Assembly: GCF_011761565.1 (NCBI RefSeq)
Contig: NZ_JAASRM010000001.1
Coordinates: forward strand, 2,356,139 to 2,420,138
Direction: 5' to 3'
Source of the DNA: Rhizomicrobium palustre
GTDB taxonomy: Bacteria; Pseudomonadota; Alphaproteobacteria; Micropepsales; Micropepsaceae
DNA length: 64,000 bases
Every line of letters begins with the position of its first letter. The first letter of the stretch is position 1. The position numbers were made by a program, and so were the translations under genes. The notes under the pieces are model-generated. The model did not search any database. It worked only from the letters and a program-made list of their open reading frames with translations, and was not told the DNA's origin. Below are positions 1 to 8,542 of this stretch, one piece after another.

Positions 1-36
1 AAACCGCACGGCGATGAACAGGAGGATTGAAGGGAA

Positions 37-708
37 ATGGCAAAAGACCGGCTGCAAGTGCTCGCGGCGATGATGGATCAGGGCGTGATCCCTGTGTTCT
101 ATCACCCCGATACGGAAGTCTGCATCAATGTGATCCAGGCTTGCGCCAATGGCGGTGCCAAGTGCATCGAATTCACCAATCGCGGCGATTTCGCGAGCCA
201 CGTCTTCCTCGAAGTGAACCGTCACTTCGTGAAGGCCGACCCCAGCGTGATCATGGGCGTGGGCTCCATCGTGGACGCGCCGACGGCTGGCCTCTACATC
301 GCCAATGGCACCAACTTCGTCGTCGGCCCGATGCTGAACGCCGATGTCGCCAAGGTCTGCAACCGCCGTGGCATTCCCTATAGCCCGGGCTGCGGTTCGG
401 CGACCGAAGTCTCCTATGCCCAGGAACTCGGCTGCGAAATCGTCAAGGTGTTCCCCGGCTCCTGCGTCGGCGGCCCCGAATTCGTGAAGAACATCAAGGG
501 CCCCATGCCCTGGACCAAGCTGATGCCGACCGGCGGCGTCGATCCGACCGAAGAATCGCTGACCAAGTGGTTCAAGGCCGGCATCGTGGCTTGCGGTATC
601 GGCTCGAACCTGATCACCGCCGATCTCCTCAAGGCCAAGGACTATAAGGGCATTGAGAAGAAGGTCGCCGAGACCATCGCGCTCGTTCGCAAGATTCGTG
701 GCCACTAA
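37..708 (+). CDS. eda: KDPG / 2-keto-4-hydroxyglutarate aldolase
   Basis: Class I aldolase that splits 2-keto-3-deoxy-6-phosphogluconate into pyruvate and glyceraldehyde-3-phosphate (Entner-Doudoroff and uronate catabolism, cytoplasm). The 223-residue protein is full length for the family. It shows the IEFTNRG segment with Glu45 and Arg49, the Schiff-base lysine Lys137 in IVKVFPGS, and the phosphate-binding PTGGV turn at 164-168. The ATG has an AGGAGG about 11 nt upstream and a closer AGGG. A sugar kinase follows 18 nt downstream, so the two probably form one operon turning 2-keto-3-deoxygluconate into triose. Its upstream neighbour lies outside the window. Confidence 0.93.
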   Translation: MAKDRLQVLAAMMDQGVIPVFYHPDTEVCINVIQACANGGAKCIEFTNRGDFASHVFLEVNRHFVKADPSVIMGVGSIVDAPTAGLYIANGTNFVVGPMLNADVAKVCNRRGIPYSPGCGSATEVSYAQELGCEIVKVFPGSCVGGPEFVKNIKGPMPWTKLMPTGGVDPTEESLTKWFKAGIVACGIGSNLITADLLKAKDYKGIEKKVAETIALVRKIRGH

Positions 709-726
709 GCATAGGACCTGACCACA

Positions 727-1833
727 ATGGCAGATGAAATCCTCAAAATCCGTCCTGCTTCCGAAACCAAGTGGGATTGCGTGTCGCTCGGCGAAGTCAT
801 GCTGCGCCTCGACCCCGGCTTCGGCCGTATCCGCACCACCCGCCAGTTCGCGGTGTCGGAAGGCGGCGGCGAGTATAACGTCGCCCGCGCTTTCAAGAAG
901 TGCTGGAAGAAGCGCGCCTCGGTCGTCACGGCGTTGCCGGATAACGACATCGGCTGGCTCTGCGAAGACCTCATCATGCAGGGCGGCGTCGATACCTCGC
1001 ACATCATCTGGCGCGAATTCGACGGCATCGGCCGCAACACCCGCGTTGGCCTGAACTTCACGGAAAAGGGCTATGGCCCGCGCGCCGCGCTCGGCTGCAA
1101 CGACCGTGGCAACTCGGCCGCGTCGCAGATCAAGCCGGGCGAAGTGAACTGGGACAAGCTCTTCGGCGAAGAAGGCGTGCGCTGGTTCCACACCGGCGGC
1201 ATCTTCGCGGCTCTTGCCCCGAACACCTCGGAAGTCGTGATCGAAGCGGTGCAGGCCGCCAAGAAGTACGGCACGATCGTGGCCTATGACCTCAACTACC
1301 GCGGCCAGCTCTGGAAGAGCCAGGGTGGCAAGGCCGGTGCGCAGAAGATCAACCGCGAGATCGCCAAATATGTCGACGTCATGATCGGCAACGAGGAAGA
1401 TTTCACGGCTTGCCTCGGCTTCGAAGTGGAAGGCATGGACGAGCACATCTCCAAGATCGATCCGGCCAACTTCAAGAAGATGATCGCGACCGCCGTCAAA
1501 GAGTTCCCGAACTTCAAGGTGGCGGCGACCACGCTGCGCAACGCCAAGACCGCTTCGGTCAACGATTGGGGCGCGGTGATCTGGGCCGGCGGCAATTTCT
1601 ACGAAGCCCCGATGCGCGAAAACCTGGAAATCTATGACCGCGTCGGCGGCGGCGATGGTTTCGCCTCCGGTCTTGCCTACGGCTTCATGGAAGGCAAAGG
1701 CCCGCAGGCTGCCGTCGAATACGGCGCCGCCCATGGTGCGCTCGCCATGTCGACCCCCGGCGATACCTCCATGGTCAACTACAAGGAAGTCGAAGCCGTG
1801 ATGAAGGGCAAAGGCGCCCGCGTTATTCGGTAA
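727..1833 (+). CDS. kdgK: 2-keto-3-deoxygluconate kinase (PfkB family)
   Basis: Sugar kinase of the ribokinase/PfkB family, most likely phosphorylating 2-keto-3-deoxygluconate to KDPG, the substrate of the aldolase encoded just upstream. The 368-residue protein has the N-terminal substrate loop EGGGEYNVA (45-53) and the C-terminal signature RVGGGDGFASG, with catalytic base Asp310 and anion-hole glycines 307-309. An AGGA lies about 9 nt before the ATG. Family membership is clear; the exact sugar is inferred from the aldolase neighbour. A rho-independent terminator follows directly. Confidence 0.85.
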   Translation: MADEILKIRPASETKWDCVSLGEVMLRLDPGFGRIRTTRQFAVSEGGGEYNVARAFKKCWKKRASVVTALPDNDIGWLCEDLIMQGGVDTSHIIWREFDGIGRNTRVGLNFTEKGYGPRAALGCNDRGNSAASQIKPGEVNWDKLFGEEGVRWFHTGGIFAALAPNTSEVVIEAVQAAKKYGTIVAYDLNYRGQLWKSQGGKAGAQKINREIAKYVDVMIGNEEDFTACLGFEVEGMDEHISKIDPANFKKMIATAVKEFPNFKVAATTLRNAKTASVNDWGAVIWAGGNFYEAPMRENLEIYDRVGGGDGFASGLAYGFMEGKGPQAAVEYGAAHGALAMSTPGDTSMVNYKEVEAVMKGKGARVIR

Positions 1834-1855
1834 GCTAAGTCTTTGATTACTTGCG

Positions 1856-1891
1856 AAGGCCTCTCATCTGATTGGATGAGGGGCCTTTTTT
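1856..1891 (+). terminator. rho-independent terminator after kdgK
   Basis: AAGGCCTCTCATC pairs with GATGAGGGGCCTT (one G-U pair) across a 6-nt loop, followed by six T residues. It closes the eda-kdgK operon and separates it from the AT-richer orphan gene that follows. Confidence 0.88.
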
Positions 1892-1921
1892 GACGAGGGA
1901 CCACAATTATTTCGTGTCCTA

Positions 1922-2605
1922 GTGGGGAAGGAGTATATTGCGCCTGTTGCATGCACAACGGGGGCTGTATTGCAGGCACCACGCGTCTTTGTAAGCATGG
2001 GTACGCCATATACAGAGAAATATCATGCATTTCGCGAGGAGCTAGAGCGCGTATTACGTGATCGCTGTGGCGTTGACCCACGAATTTTGGGGCGTAACGA
2101 ATATCCTTCCGGCAGCCCGGTGCAGAAGATTCATGAGGTGATGCGAACTTGCTCAGGGATCGTCATTGTTGCCTATGAGCACAAGCGTATCCACTCCGGC
2201 CTCGAGAAGCGCGGGGGTGCCGAAGAGCGCAGGATTACAAATGAGGTTTACACGACGCCATGGAACCACATTGAATCGGCAATAGCTTACGCTCTCAATC
2301 TCCCTATTTATATTATAGCTGAGCAAGGCTTGATGGAGGAGGGGCTGATCGAAAGCAAGATAGACTGGTACGTTCAGAAAATGAAATTTGATGCTGCCGA
2401 GCTTCGCCGACTAGAGGTCTGCGAGTCATTGCGCGTTTGGGTAAATGAACGGGTTATACCTCTGTCGGTACGACGTCGCCCTGTCCTCCAAAATTTCATC
2501 AAGGTAAAATTCTCCGAACTAACGGTGGAGGACTACATGGTTTTGTTTGGGTTCGTAGCGACGGCATTTGGGGCAGGCGCAGCATTCACGCATTTTTTTC
2601 ACTGA
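1922..2605 (+). CDS. TIR/deoxyribosyltransferase-like protein with C-terminal membrane helix
   Basis: No named family recognised. Residues 21-135 look like an alpha/beta nucleotide-hydrolase fold of the TIR or nucleoside-deoxyribosyltransferase kind: a first strand RVFVSMG, a helix, a strand GIVIVAYE, then PWNHIESAIAYALNLPIYII, where Glu118 sits where these folds carry the catalytic glutamate. The middle (150-195) is charged and helical. Residues 203-225 form one hydrophobic helix (YMVLFGFVATAFGAGAAF), so the protein is probably tail-anchored with its enzyme domain in the cytoplasm. Start uncertain: GTG 1922, or TTG 1970 with a G-run upstream. Codon use is more AT-rich than the flanking operons, suggesting acquisition. 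The fold reading is an inference; a role in defence is only a possibility. Confidence 0.6.
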   Translation: MGKEYIAPVACTTGAVLQAPRVFVSMGTPYTEKYHAFREELERVLRDRCGVDPRILGRNEYPSGSPVQKIHEVMRTCSGIVIVAYEHKRIHSGLEKRGGAEERRITNEVYTTPWNHIESAIAYALNLPIYIIAEQGLMEEGLIESKIDWYVQKMKFDAAELRRLEVCESLRVWVNERVIPLSVRRRPVLQNFIKVKFSELTVEDYMVLFGFVATAFGAGAAFTHFFH

Positions 2606-2741
2606 CGCGAGTTGGGCAATCGCTATCGCAGGTTTTGCTTAATTCTCAGCGTGCATGGAGCTTGGGGTATGCGCATCTACGGAGGGGCCTCGGAGCACGT
2701 ACAAGCGACACTCTCGACCTTCTGAGGCATTGCGGCTAGAA

Positions 2742-2765
2742 CCCTGCCGCCCAATCGGGGCAGGG
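2742..2765 (+). promoter_or_regulatory. hairpin covering the hpnI ribosome-binding site
   Basis: CCCTGCC at 2742-2748 is exactly complementary to GGCAGGG at 2759-2765. The right arm contains AGGG, the only good Shine-Dalgarno sequence before the hpnI ATG at 2773. Folding would hide the ribosome-binding site. There is no T-run, so this is not a terminator. Regulatory meaning is inferred. Confidence 0.4.
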
Positions 2766-2772
2766 ACCCTTA

Positions 2773-3930
2773 ATGACCGTTCTTCCCATCCTTTCCTGGC
2801 TGTTGATCCTCGCCGCGTTTGCGGGGGCGGGGTATGCGTTGGTGGCGGCTGGGTTCGCTGGGCGCTTCAAGGCGAGCGCTATCGCTCCGCTTACGGAGTA
2901 TCCCTCCATCACCATCCTGAAGCCCTTGCATGGTGATGAGCCGGGGCTGGAGGAAAATCTCGCCAGCTTCTTTGTGCAGGATTATCCCGCGCCCTTCGAA
3001 ATCGTCTTCGGTGTGCAGGACCCTAACGATGCGGCGCTCGCGGTGGTGGAGCGGCTGAAGGCGCGGTTTCCTAACATCAACACCATCACGGTGGTGGATG
3101 GCGCCCGCGCCGGGACCAATCCTAAGGTCGCCAATCTCCTCAATATGGAGAAGGCCATCCGCCATCAGGTGATCGTGCTCTCCGATGCCGATATCGCAGT
3201 GGAGGCTGATTATCTTCGCCGCATCGCGTCGGCGCTGGCGCCGGAAGATGTTGGCGGGGTCACCTGCCTTTATACCGGCTTTGCGGCAGCGGGGCGGGTT
3301 TCACAGCTTTCGGCGATGGGGGCAAGCTATCAGTTCCTGCCCAATGTGATCATGGGGCTGGGGCTCAAGATGGCGCAGCCCTGCTTCGGCTCCACCATTG
3401 CGTTCAAACGCAGCCTGTTTGAGTCCTGGGGCGGCTTTTTGCCCTTCAAGGATCAATTGGCCGATGACCACGCCATGGGAATGGCCGTGCGCAATGCGGG
3501 GTTAATCCTCGCCATTCCGCCTTTCGCCGTCCGGCACGCGGCAGTGGAAACGGGATGGGGCGAATGGTTCACGCATGAATTGCGCTGGATGCGGACGATT
3601 CGAACCGTGGACCCCGGCGGCCATGCCGGATCTTTCATCACCCACGCTTTTCCCTTATCCCTCCTGGGGTTAATCGTGGCTCTGGCGGCACAGTCAGGCC
3701 CGCTTGATGCAGCTTGGGGCGCGGTTGTCGCTACACTCTTGGCGCGCGTCATGCTCAAATGGCGCCTTGACGCAATATTCGGGAAGCCGGCAGGGCCATT
3801 TTGGCTTTTGCCGTTCAGAGACGTGTTTTCGTTCTGTGTCTTTCTAACCTCTCTTTTCGGCGGAGCGGTTGTCTGGCAGAACGAGCGCCTTGCGGTCCTA
3901 AAGGACGGGGCCCTGAAAGCCCGTTCTTAA
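2773..3930 (+). CDS. hpnI: hopanoid glycosyltransferase HpnI
   Basis: Membrane glycosyltransferase related to ceramide glucosyltransferases (GT21 type). In characterised hopanoid producers HpnI adds an N-acetyl-hexosamine to bacteriohopanetetrol. The 385-residue protein has an N-terminal membrane helix (5-27), the acidic motifs LSDADI (Asp138, Asp140) and LADDHAMG (Asp231, Asp232), the HELRWMR processivity-type motif (269-274), and C-terminal membrane helices from about 290 onward. The ATG follows AGGGA at good spacing. hpnJ starts 59 nt downstream and hpnK lies further on, so the I-J-K side-chain set is complete. Confidence 0.92.
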   Translation: MTVLPILSWLLILAAFAGAGYALVAAGFAGRFKASAIAPLTEYPSITILKPLHGDEPGLEENLASFFVQDYPAPFEIVFGVQDPNDAALAVVERLKARFPNINTITVVDGARAGTNPKVANLLNMEKAIRHQVIVLSDADIAVEADYLRRIASALAPEDVGGVTCLYTGFAAAGRVSQLSAMGASYQFLPNVIMGLGLKMAQPCFGSTIAFKRSLFESWGGFLPFKDQLADDHAMGMAVRNAGLILAIPPFAVRHAAVETGWGEWFTHELRWMRTIRTVDPGGHAGSFITHAFPLSLLGLIVALAAQSGPLDAAWGAVVATLLARVMLKWRLDAIFGKPAGPFWLLPFRDVFSFCVFLTSLFGGAVVWQNERLAVLKDGALKARS

Positions 3931-3989
3931 GATGTCCAATCGGTCATGATGGCCTTTGGGCCAGTTCTGGCCAATTCGGTGAGGAAGTA

Positions 3990-5417
3990 ATGAAGTCGTT
4001 GTTCTTGCAGGCACCCTCTTTTGACGGTTACGACGGCGGGGCTGGTGCGCGCTATCAGATGAAGCGCGAGGTCAAGTCGTTCTGGTATCCGACCTGGCTG
4101 GCCCAGGCCGCCGCCATGGTGGAAGGCGCAAAGCTGATCGACGCCCCGCCGCACAATCTCAAATTCGAAGACATCGTCGAGGATGTGAAGGCCCACGATT
4201 TCATCGTGATCCACACCTCCACCCCGTCCTTCAAGTCGGACTGCAAGACCGCAGGGCTCATCCGCGAGCTGAACCCGACCGCGATCATCGGCTTCATCGG
4301 CGCCAAAGTGGCGGTCGAGCCGGAAGAGAGCCTGAAGGCCTGCCCGGCGTTGAATTTCGTCGCGCGTAACGAATACGAATTCACCATCAAGGAACTGGCC
4401 GAAGGCGCCGATTGGTCGACCATCAAGGGTCTTTCCTATCGCACGGCGGATGGCGCCATCGTCCATAACCCCGAGCGCGAAGTGCTGATGGATTGGGACA
4501 AGCTTCCCTCGGTTCTGCCGCTCTATAAGAAGTGGCTCGATACCTCGAAGTATTTCGGCGGTTATCTCAAGCACCCGTATGTCTCTTACTACACGGGCCG
4601 CGGCTGCAAATCGCGCTGCACCTTCTGCCTCTGGCCGCAGACCATCGGCGGGCACAATTACCGCTTCCATTCCATCGAGCGCGTGGTGCGCGATGTGAAG
4701 TACATCAAAGAGAATTTCCCGGAAGCCAAGGAAATCTTCTTTGACGACGATACCCTGACCGACAATCACGAGCGCGTCGAAGCCCTCGCCGTTGAACTCG
4801 GCAAGCTCGGCGTCACTTGGTCCTGCAATGCGAAGGCGAATGTTCCGCGCAAGACGCTGGAAGTGATGAAGGACAATGGTCTGCGTCTCCTGCTCGTCGG
4901 CTATGAGAGCGGCAACCAGAAGATCCTGCACAACATCAAGAAGGGCCTGCTCGTCGATGTGGCGCGCCGCTTTGCGAAAGATTGCCACGAGCTCGGCATC
5001 ATCGTGCACGGCACCTTCATCCTGGGCCTGCCGGGCGAAACCCGCGAGACCATCCTGGAGACGCTGCAATTCGCCAAGGATGTGAACCCGCGCACGCTGC
5101 AGGTTTCGCTGGCCGCGCCCTATCCGGGCACCTTCCTCTATAAGCAGGCCAAGGAAAACGGCTGGTTCGCCTCCGACGTCGATCTTCTGACCGATGACGG
5201 CACGCAGATCGCGCCGCTGAACTATCCCCATCTCGGCCACACCGAAATCTTCGAGGCGGTGGAGATGTTCTATAAGAAGTTCTACTTCCGCCCCTCCAAG
5301 ATCGCCGAAATCGTCGGCGAGATGCTGACCTCGCGCGAAATGCTCGTGCGGCGTCTGCGCGAAGGCGTGGAGTTCTTCAGCTTCCTCAAGAACCGCGAAG
5401 ATATGGTGGTTTCGTAA
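3990..5417 (+). CDS. hpnJ: hopanoid radical SAM enzyme HpnJ
   Basis: B12-binding-type radical SAM protein. HpnJ homologues are implicated in ring contraction that gives the cyclitol ether head group of composite hopanoids. The 475-residue protein has an N-terminal Rossmann-like cobalamin-type domain (about 1-150) and a radical SAM core with GRGCKSRCTFC, the cluster ligands being Cys206, Cys210 and Cys213. The open frame extends upstream to 3801, but ATG 3990 follows GAGGAAG at normal spacing and gives the family N-terminus MKSLFLQAPSFDGYDGG; the longer frame overlaps hpnI. A 140-nt palindromic element follows the stop. Confidence 0.93.
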   Translation: MKSLFLQAPSFDGYDGGAGARYQMKREVKSFWYPTWLAQAAAMVEGAKLIDAPPHNLKFEDIVEDVKAHDFIVIHTSTPSFKSDCKTAGLIRELNPTAIIGFIGAKVAVEPEESLKACPALNFVARNEYEFTIKELAEGADWSTIKGLSYRTADGAIVHNPEREVLMDWDKLPSVLPLYKKWLDTSKYFGGYLKHPYVSYYTGRGCKSRCTFCLWPQTIGGHNYRFHSIERVVRDVKYIKENFPEAKEIFFDDDTLTDNHERVEALAVELGKLGVTWSCNAKANVPRKTLEVMKDNGLRLLLVGYESGNQKILHNIKKGLLVDVARRFAKDCHELGIIVHGTFILGLPGETRETILETLQFAKDVNPRTLQVSLAAPYPGTFLYKQAKENGWFASDVDLLTDDGTQIAPLNYPHLGHTEIFEAVEMFYKKFYFRPSKIAEIVGEMLTSREMLVRRLREGVEFFSFLKNREDMVVS

Positions 5418-5429
5418 GCGAGCGATCAT

Positions 5430-5572
5430 TGTCATCCCGGGCGATCATGCGGCGCGATGCGCCGTGTGAGAGACCCGGGACCCACTTATAAATCTGTTCG
5501 GACGCTGCCGTGGGTCCCGGATCGCGCCCATTTTCCGCTGGCAAGATCATCGCGGGCGCGTCCGGGATGACA
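5430..5572. repeat. dispersed palindromic element, family A, copy 1
   Basis: About 143 nt bounded by TGTCATCCCGG and CCGGGATGACA as terminal inverted repeats, with an inner inverted pair CCCGGGACCCAC (5474-5485) / GTGGGTCCCGG (5510-5520). It fills the hpnJ-hpnK gap. A second copy in opposite orientation is at 50760-50906. The form resembles a small non-autonomous mobile or MITE-like element. Confidence 0.75.
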
Positions 5573-5588
5573 GTATTGTTGAGTCCCC

Positions 5589-6449
5589 ATGCAAGTCGCT
5601 GAATCCTCCCGCAAAGCGCTGATCGTTACCGCTGATGATTTCGGGGCGGCGCCAGAGGTGAATGAGGCGGTCATCCGCGCGAATCGCGAAGGCATTCTGA
5701 CCGCTGCGAGCTTGATGGTGGCCGCACCCGGCGCAGCCGATGCGGTGGCGCGGGCGAAAGATAATCCGCGCCTCGGCGTGGGACTGCATCTGGTGCTGGT
5801 GGAGGGTAAGCCCGTTCTGCCGACTTCGCAGATTCCCGATCTTGTCGGGCCGGATGGAAATTTTCGCACCGATATGGTCAAGGCGAGTTTCGCCATGGCC
5901 TTTTTGCCTAAGATGCGCCGCCAGCTCGCCGCCGAGATCGAGGCCCAGTTCGATGCCTTTGCCTCTACCGGCCTGACGCTTGATCACGTCAACGCGCATA
6001 AGCATTTCCATCTCCACCCGATTATCGCCAAGCTCGTGGTAAAGATCGGCAAATCCTATGGCATGCGGGCGGCGCGCGCGCCCGTCGAGCCCATGGAGAT
6101 TTTGCAGAAGATCCAGCCAGATTTGCGTGGCGGCGAGATCGAACGTTTCGTCGGCAAGCGCCTCAAGGAGCGCCTGTCCCGGGCGGGCATCTTCACGCCG
6201 GATTATGTCTTCGGTCTCGCCTGGACGGGGGCGATGAACACCCGCCGGGTTGGCGCCCTGATCGACCGTCTGCCCGATGGGGTGAGTGAAATCTATGTCC
6301 ATCCGGCGATTTCGGCCTATCCGGGTTCGGCCCCTGGCTACCGCTATAGCGAGGAGTTCGCCGCCCTGATGGCACCCGAGGTGCTGGCGCGGATGAAAAA
6401 CGTAGCTCTGGGTAGTTTCGAACACTTCCAGAAACAAGCGCAAAGCTAA
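5589..6449 (+). CDS. hpnK: hopanoid deacetylase HpnK (ChbG/YdjC family)
   Basis: Metal-dependent carbohydrate deacetylase of the YdjC/ChbG fold. HpnK is known to remove the N-acetyl group added by HpnI, giving bacteriohopanetetrol glucosamine. The 286-residue protein shows TADDFG (Asp16, Asp17), GLHL (His67) and a histidine-rich HVNAHKHFHLHP segment (133-144), the expected metal and catalytic ligands. It lies after hpnJ, separated by a palindromic element, and 129 nt before the chosen hpnL start. It may therefore be transcribed from its own promoter or by read-through. Confidence 0.92.
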   Translation: MQVAESSRKALIVTADDFGAAPEVNEAVIRANREGILTAASLMVAAPGAADAVARAKDNPRLGVGLHLVLVEGKPVLPTSQIPDLVGPDGNFRTDMVKASFAMAFLPKMRRQLAAEIEAQFDAFASTGLTLDHVNAHKHFHLHPIIAKLVVKIGKSYGMRAARAPVEPMEILQKIQPDLRGGEIERFVGKRLKERLSRAGIFTPDYVFGLAWTGAMNTRRVGALIDRLPDGVSEIYVHPAISAYPGSAPGYRYSEEFAALMAPEVLARMKNVALGSFEHFQKQAQS

Positions 6450-6578
6450 CCTTTCTTGCGCACAACCCACTGGGCGGGCAGGGGAACAGGGCTGTTGCGG
6501 CTCCCCGTCATATTGTCCATGGTGCACCCCGTCCGGCGGGTTCTGGCCGGGCAGAGAAGCCTTAACACCCTGAATGGA

Positions 6579-7550
6579 ATGAAGATCGGAGCACTTATCG
6601 CGCTGATCGCCGGTCTGGCTCTGGCGGTTTTCGTTATCGTCCATATCGGCTTTGCGCAGATCTTTTCCGCCATCGGCCATGCCGGGTGGGGTGGCTTTGC
6701 GCTGATCCTTTTGGCGGCCATGCCGGTGATCGCGTTTCTGGCTTTGGCCTGGCGTTCGCTGCTTGGGCCGGTGGTGCCGTATTGGGTGTTTTTTGCCTCG
6801 CGCCAGCTGCGCGATTCCGCCACCGACCTTCTGCCCTTCACCCAGATCGGCGGGGTGGTGATTGGCGCGCGGGCAGGCATTCTGGCGGGTATTTCGCCGG
6901 TGAAGGCCTATTCGAGTTCGGTGGTCGATATCACCGCCGAGCTGATGGCGCAGGCCGCCTTCACCATTCTGGGCTTGTTGATCGGGCTGACGCGGCTGAA
7001 AGCCTCCGCAAGCCTTGCTGGCTATGTCGATGCGATGATCATCGGCACGGTGCTCTTGGTGCCGGGCATCATCGCTTTCGTAGTGCTGCAACGAAAAGGC
7101 GCGCGTATGGCTGCGGCGCTGGCCGGTCAGTTCCTGCCCAAGGCGGTCGCCCATACCGAGCAATTCACCGCCGAGATCGAAGCGCTCTATCGCCAGCCCA
7201 AGCGCCTTGCGCTGTCATCGACCTTTCACCTCATTGCCTGGATCGCGGCGGCGGTGTGGCTGTGGGTGATCTTCAAGGTCTGCGGCGCAAATATCGGGGT
7301 GATGGATTGCATCGCCATCGAAAGCATTCTGGCGGCCTTGCGCGCCGTGACCGTGTTCATTCCCGCCGCCATCGGGGTTCAGGAAGCAGGCTATGCCGCG
7401 CTCGCCCCGGTATTCGGTGCCGGGCCGGAATTTGGCCTCGCCGTGTCGCTCTTAAAGCGCGCGCGTGATGTTGTCCTGGGTATTCCCGTGCTATTGGCAT
7501 GGCAGATGGTGGAAGGAAAACGCGCCTTTTCGGACAAGGAGGAAGCATGA
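6579..7550 (+). CDS. hpnL: hopanoid-associated flippase-like membrane protein HpnL
   Basis: Polytopic inner-membrane protein of the lysylphosphatidylglycerol-synthase transmembrane / AglD-like flippase superfamily, found in hopanoid clusters; molecular function not established. The 323-residue protein is mostly hydrophobic, with about eight membrane segments, the first being IGALIALIAGLALAVFVIV, and the conserved FIPAAIGVQEAGY segment near the C-terminus. The frame is open from 6456, but the 41 extra residues are polar and unlike the family, so ATG 6579 is chosen. No clear Shine-Dalgarno is visible there. Its stop overlaps the hpnA start (ATGA). Confidence 0.85.
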   Translation: MKIGALIALIAGLALAVFVIVHIGFAQIFSAIGHAGWGGFALILLAAMPVIAFLALAWRSLLGPVVPYWVFFASRQLRDSATDLLPFTQIGGVVIGARAGILAGISPVKAYSSSVVDITAELMAQAAFTILGLLIGLTRLKASASLAGYVDAMIIGTVLLVPGIIAFVVLQRKGARMAAALAGQFLPKAVAHTEQFTAEIEALYRQPKRLALSSTFHLIAWIAAAVWLWVIFKVCGANIGVMDCIAIESILAALRAVTVFIPAAIGVQEAGYAALAPVFGAGPEFGLAVSLLKRARDVVLGIPVLLAWQMVEGKRAFSDKEEA

Positions 7551-8542
7551 GCGGCGATATCGTTTTCGTCACTGGCGCTTCGGGCTTTGTCGGCTCGGCG
7601 GTGGCGCGGCTCTTGGCAGAGAAGGGCTATGGCTTGCGCCTTGCGGTGCGCAGCTCCTCGCGCCGCGATAATTTGGAAGGGTTGAAGGCCGAAATCGTCA
7701 CCGCCGATATGCGGGATGAAAAGGCGCTCACCGACGCTATGGCGGGCGCGCGGTATGTGTTTCATGTCGCCGCCGATTACCGGCTGTGGGCGAAAGACCC
7801 CGAAGAAATCGTGCGCAACAATCTTCTCGGCACCAATGCGGTGATGAAAGCCGCGCAGGCCGCGCGCGTGGAGCGCATTGTCTATACCTCATCGGTGGCG
7901 ACGCTGAAGGCGCGTATAGATGGCGTGGCGGTAGATGAAACCGAACGCCATAGCGAAGAAAGCGCCATCGGCGCCTATAAGCGCTCCAAGCTGGTGGCGG
8001 AACGCGCCGTCGAGAAGATGGTGCGCGACGAAGGCTTGCCGGCGGTCATCGTAAATCCCTCAACGCCGATTGGCCCGCGCGATATCAAGCCTACGCCGAC
8101 TGGGCGCATCATTGTGGAAGCGGCGACGGGCAAAATTCCCGCCTTTGTCGATACCGGCCTCAACCTCGTGCATGTCAATGACGTCGCCATGGGGCATTTG
8201 CTGGCGCTGGAAAAAGGGCGCATCGGCGAAAGCTATATCCTTGGCGGCGAGGATGTTTCCTTGCGCGAGATGCTGGCGGTGATCGCTGGGCTGGTGGGCC
8301 GCAAGGCGCCTACGGTCAATCTTCCGCGTACGCCGCTTTATCCGATTGCCTGGATCGCGGAGACAATCGCGCAGATCACGGGCAAAGAGCCGTTCGTCAC
8401 CGCCGATGCGCTAAAAATGGCCAAATACCATATGTTTTTCTCGTCCGAAAAAGCCAAGCGCGAGCTCGGCTATAGCGCGCGGCCGTATCGTGAAGCCCTT
8501 CAAGATGCCTTGGCGTGGTTCAAAGGGGCGGGATATCTATGA
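7547..8542 (+). CDS. hpnA: hopanoid-associated NAD(P)-dependent epimerase HpnA
   Basis: Extended short-chain dehydrogenase of the dihydroflavonol reductase / sugar-epimerase type, assigned to hopanoid side-chain formation from genomic context. The 331-residue protein has the TGASGFVG nucleotide-binding loop (9-16), active-site serines in VYTSS (115-116) and the YKRSK catalytic pair (Tyr144, Lys148). ATG 7547 follows GAGGAAG and overlaps the hpnL stop by four bases, so the two are translationally coupled. It overlaps hpnB in the same way. Confidence 0.92.
   Translation: MSGDIVFVTGASGFVGSAVARLLAEKGYGLRLAVRSSSRRDNLEGLKAEIVTADMRDEKALTDAMAGARYVFHVAADYRLWAKDPEEIVRNNLLGTNAVMKAAQAARVERIVYTSSVATLKARIDGVAVDETERHSEESAIGAYKRSKLVAERAVEKMVRDEGLPAVIVNPSTPIGPRDIKPTPTGRIIVEAATGKIPAFVDTGLNLVHVNDVAMGHLLALEKGRIGESYILGGEDVSLREMLAVIAGLVGRKAPTVNLPRTPLYPIAWIAETIAQITGKEPFVTADALKMAKYHMFFSSEKAKRELGYSARPYREALQDALAWFKGAGYL

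Noticed and set aside
2655..2936. Small open frame overlapping the hpnI start
   Set aside because: Runs through the leader hairpin and into hpnI in another frame; no family features.
3801..3989. N-terminal extension of hpnJ
   Set aside because: Overlaps hpnI, is Arg/Cys-rich and unlike HpnJ proteins; ATG 3990 has a good ribosome-binding site.
3927..5435. 502-codon frame antisense to hpnJ
   Set aside because: Shadow of a conserved radical SAM gene; no motifs and no ribosome-binding site.
5547..7163. 538-codon frame antisense to hpnK and hpnL
   Set aside because: Spans two real genes and their gap; low-complexity composition without motifs.
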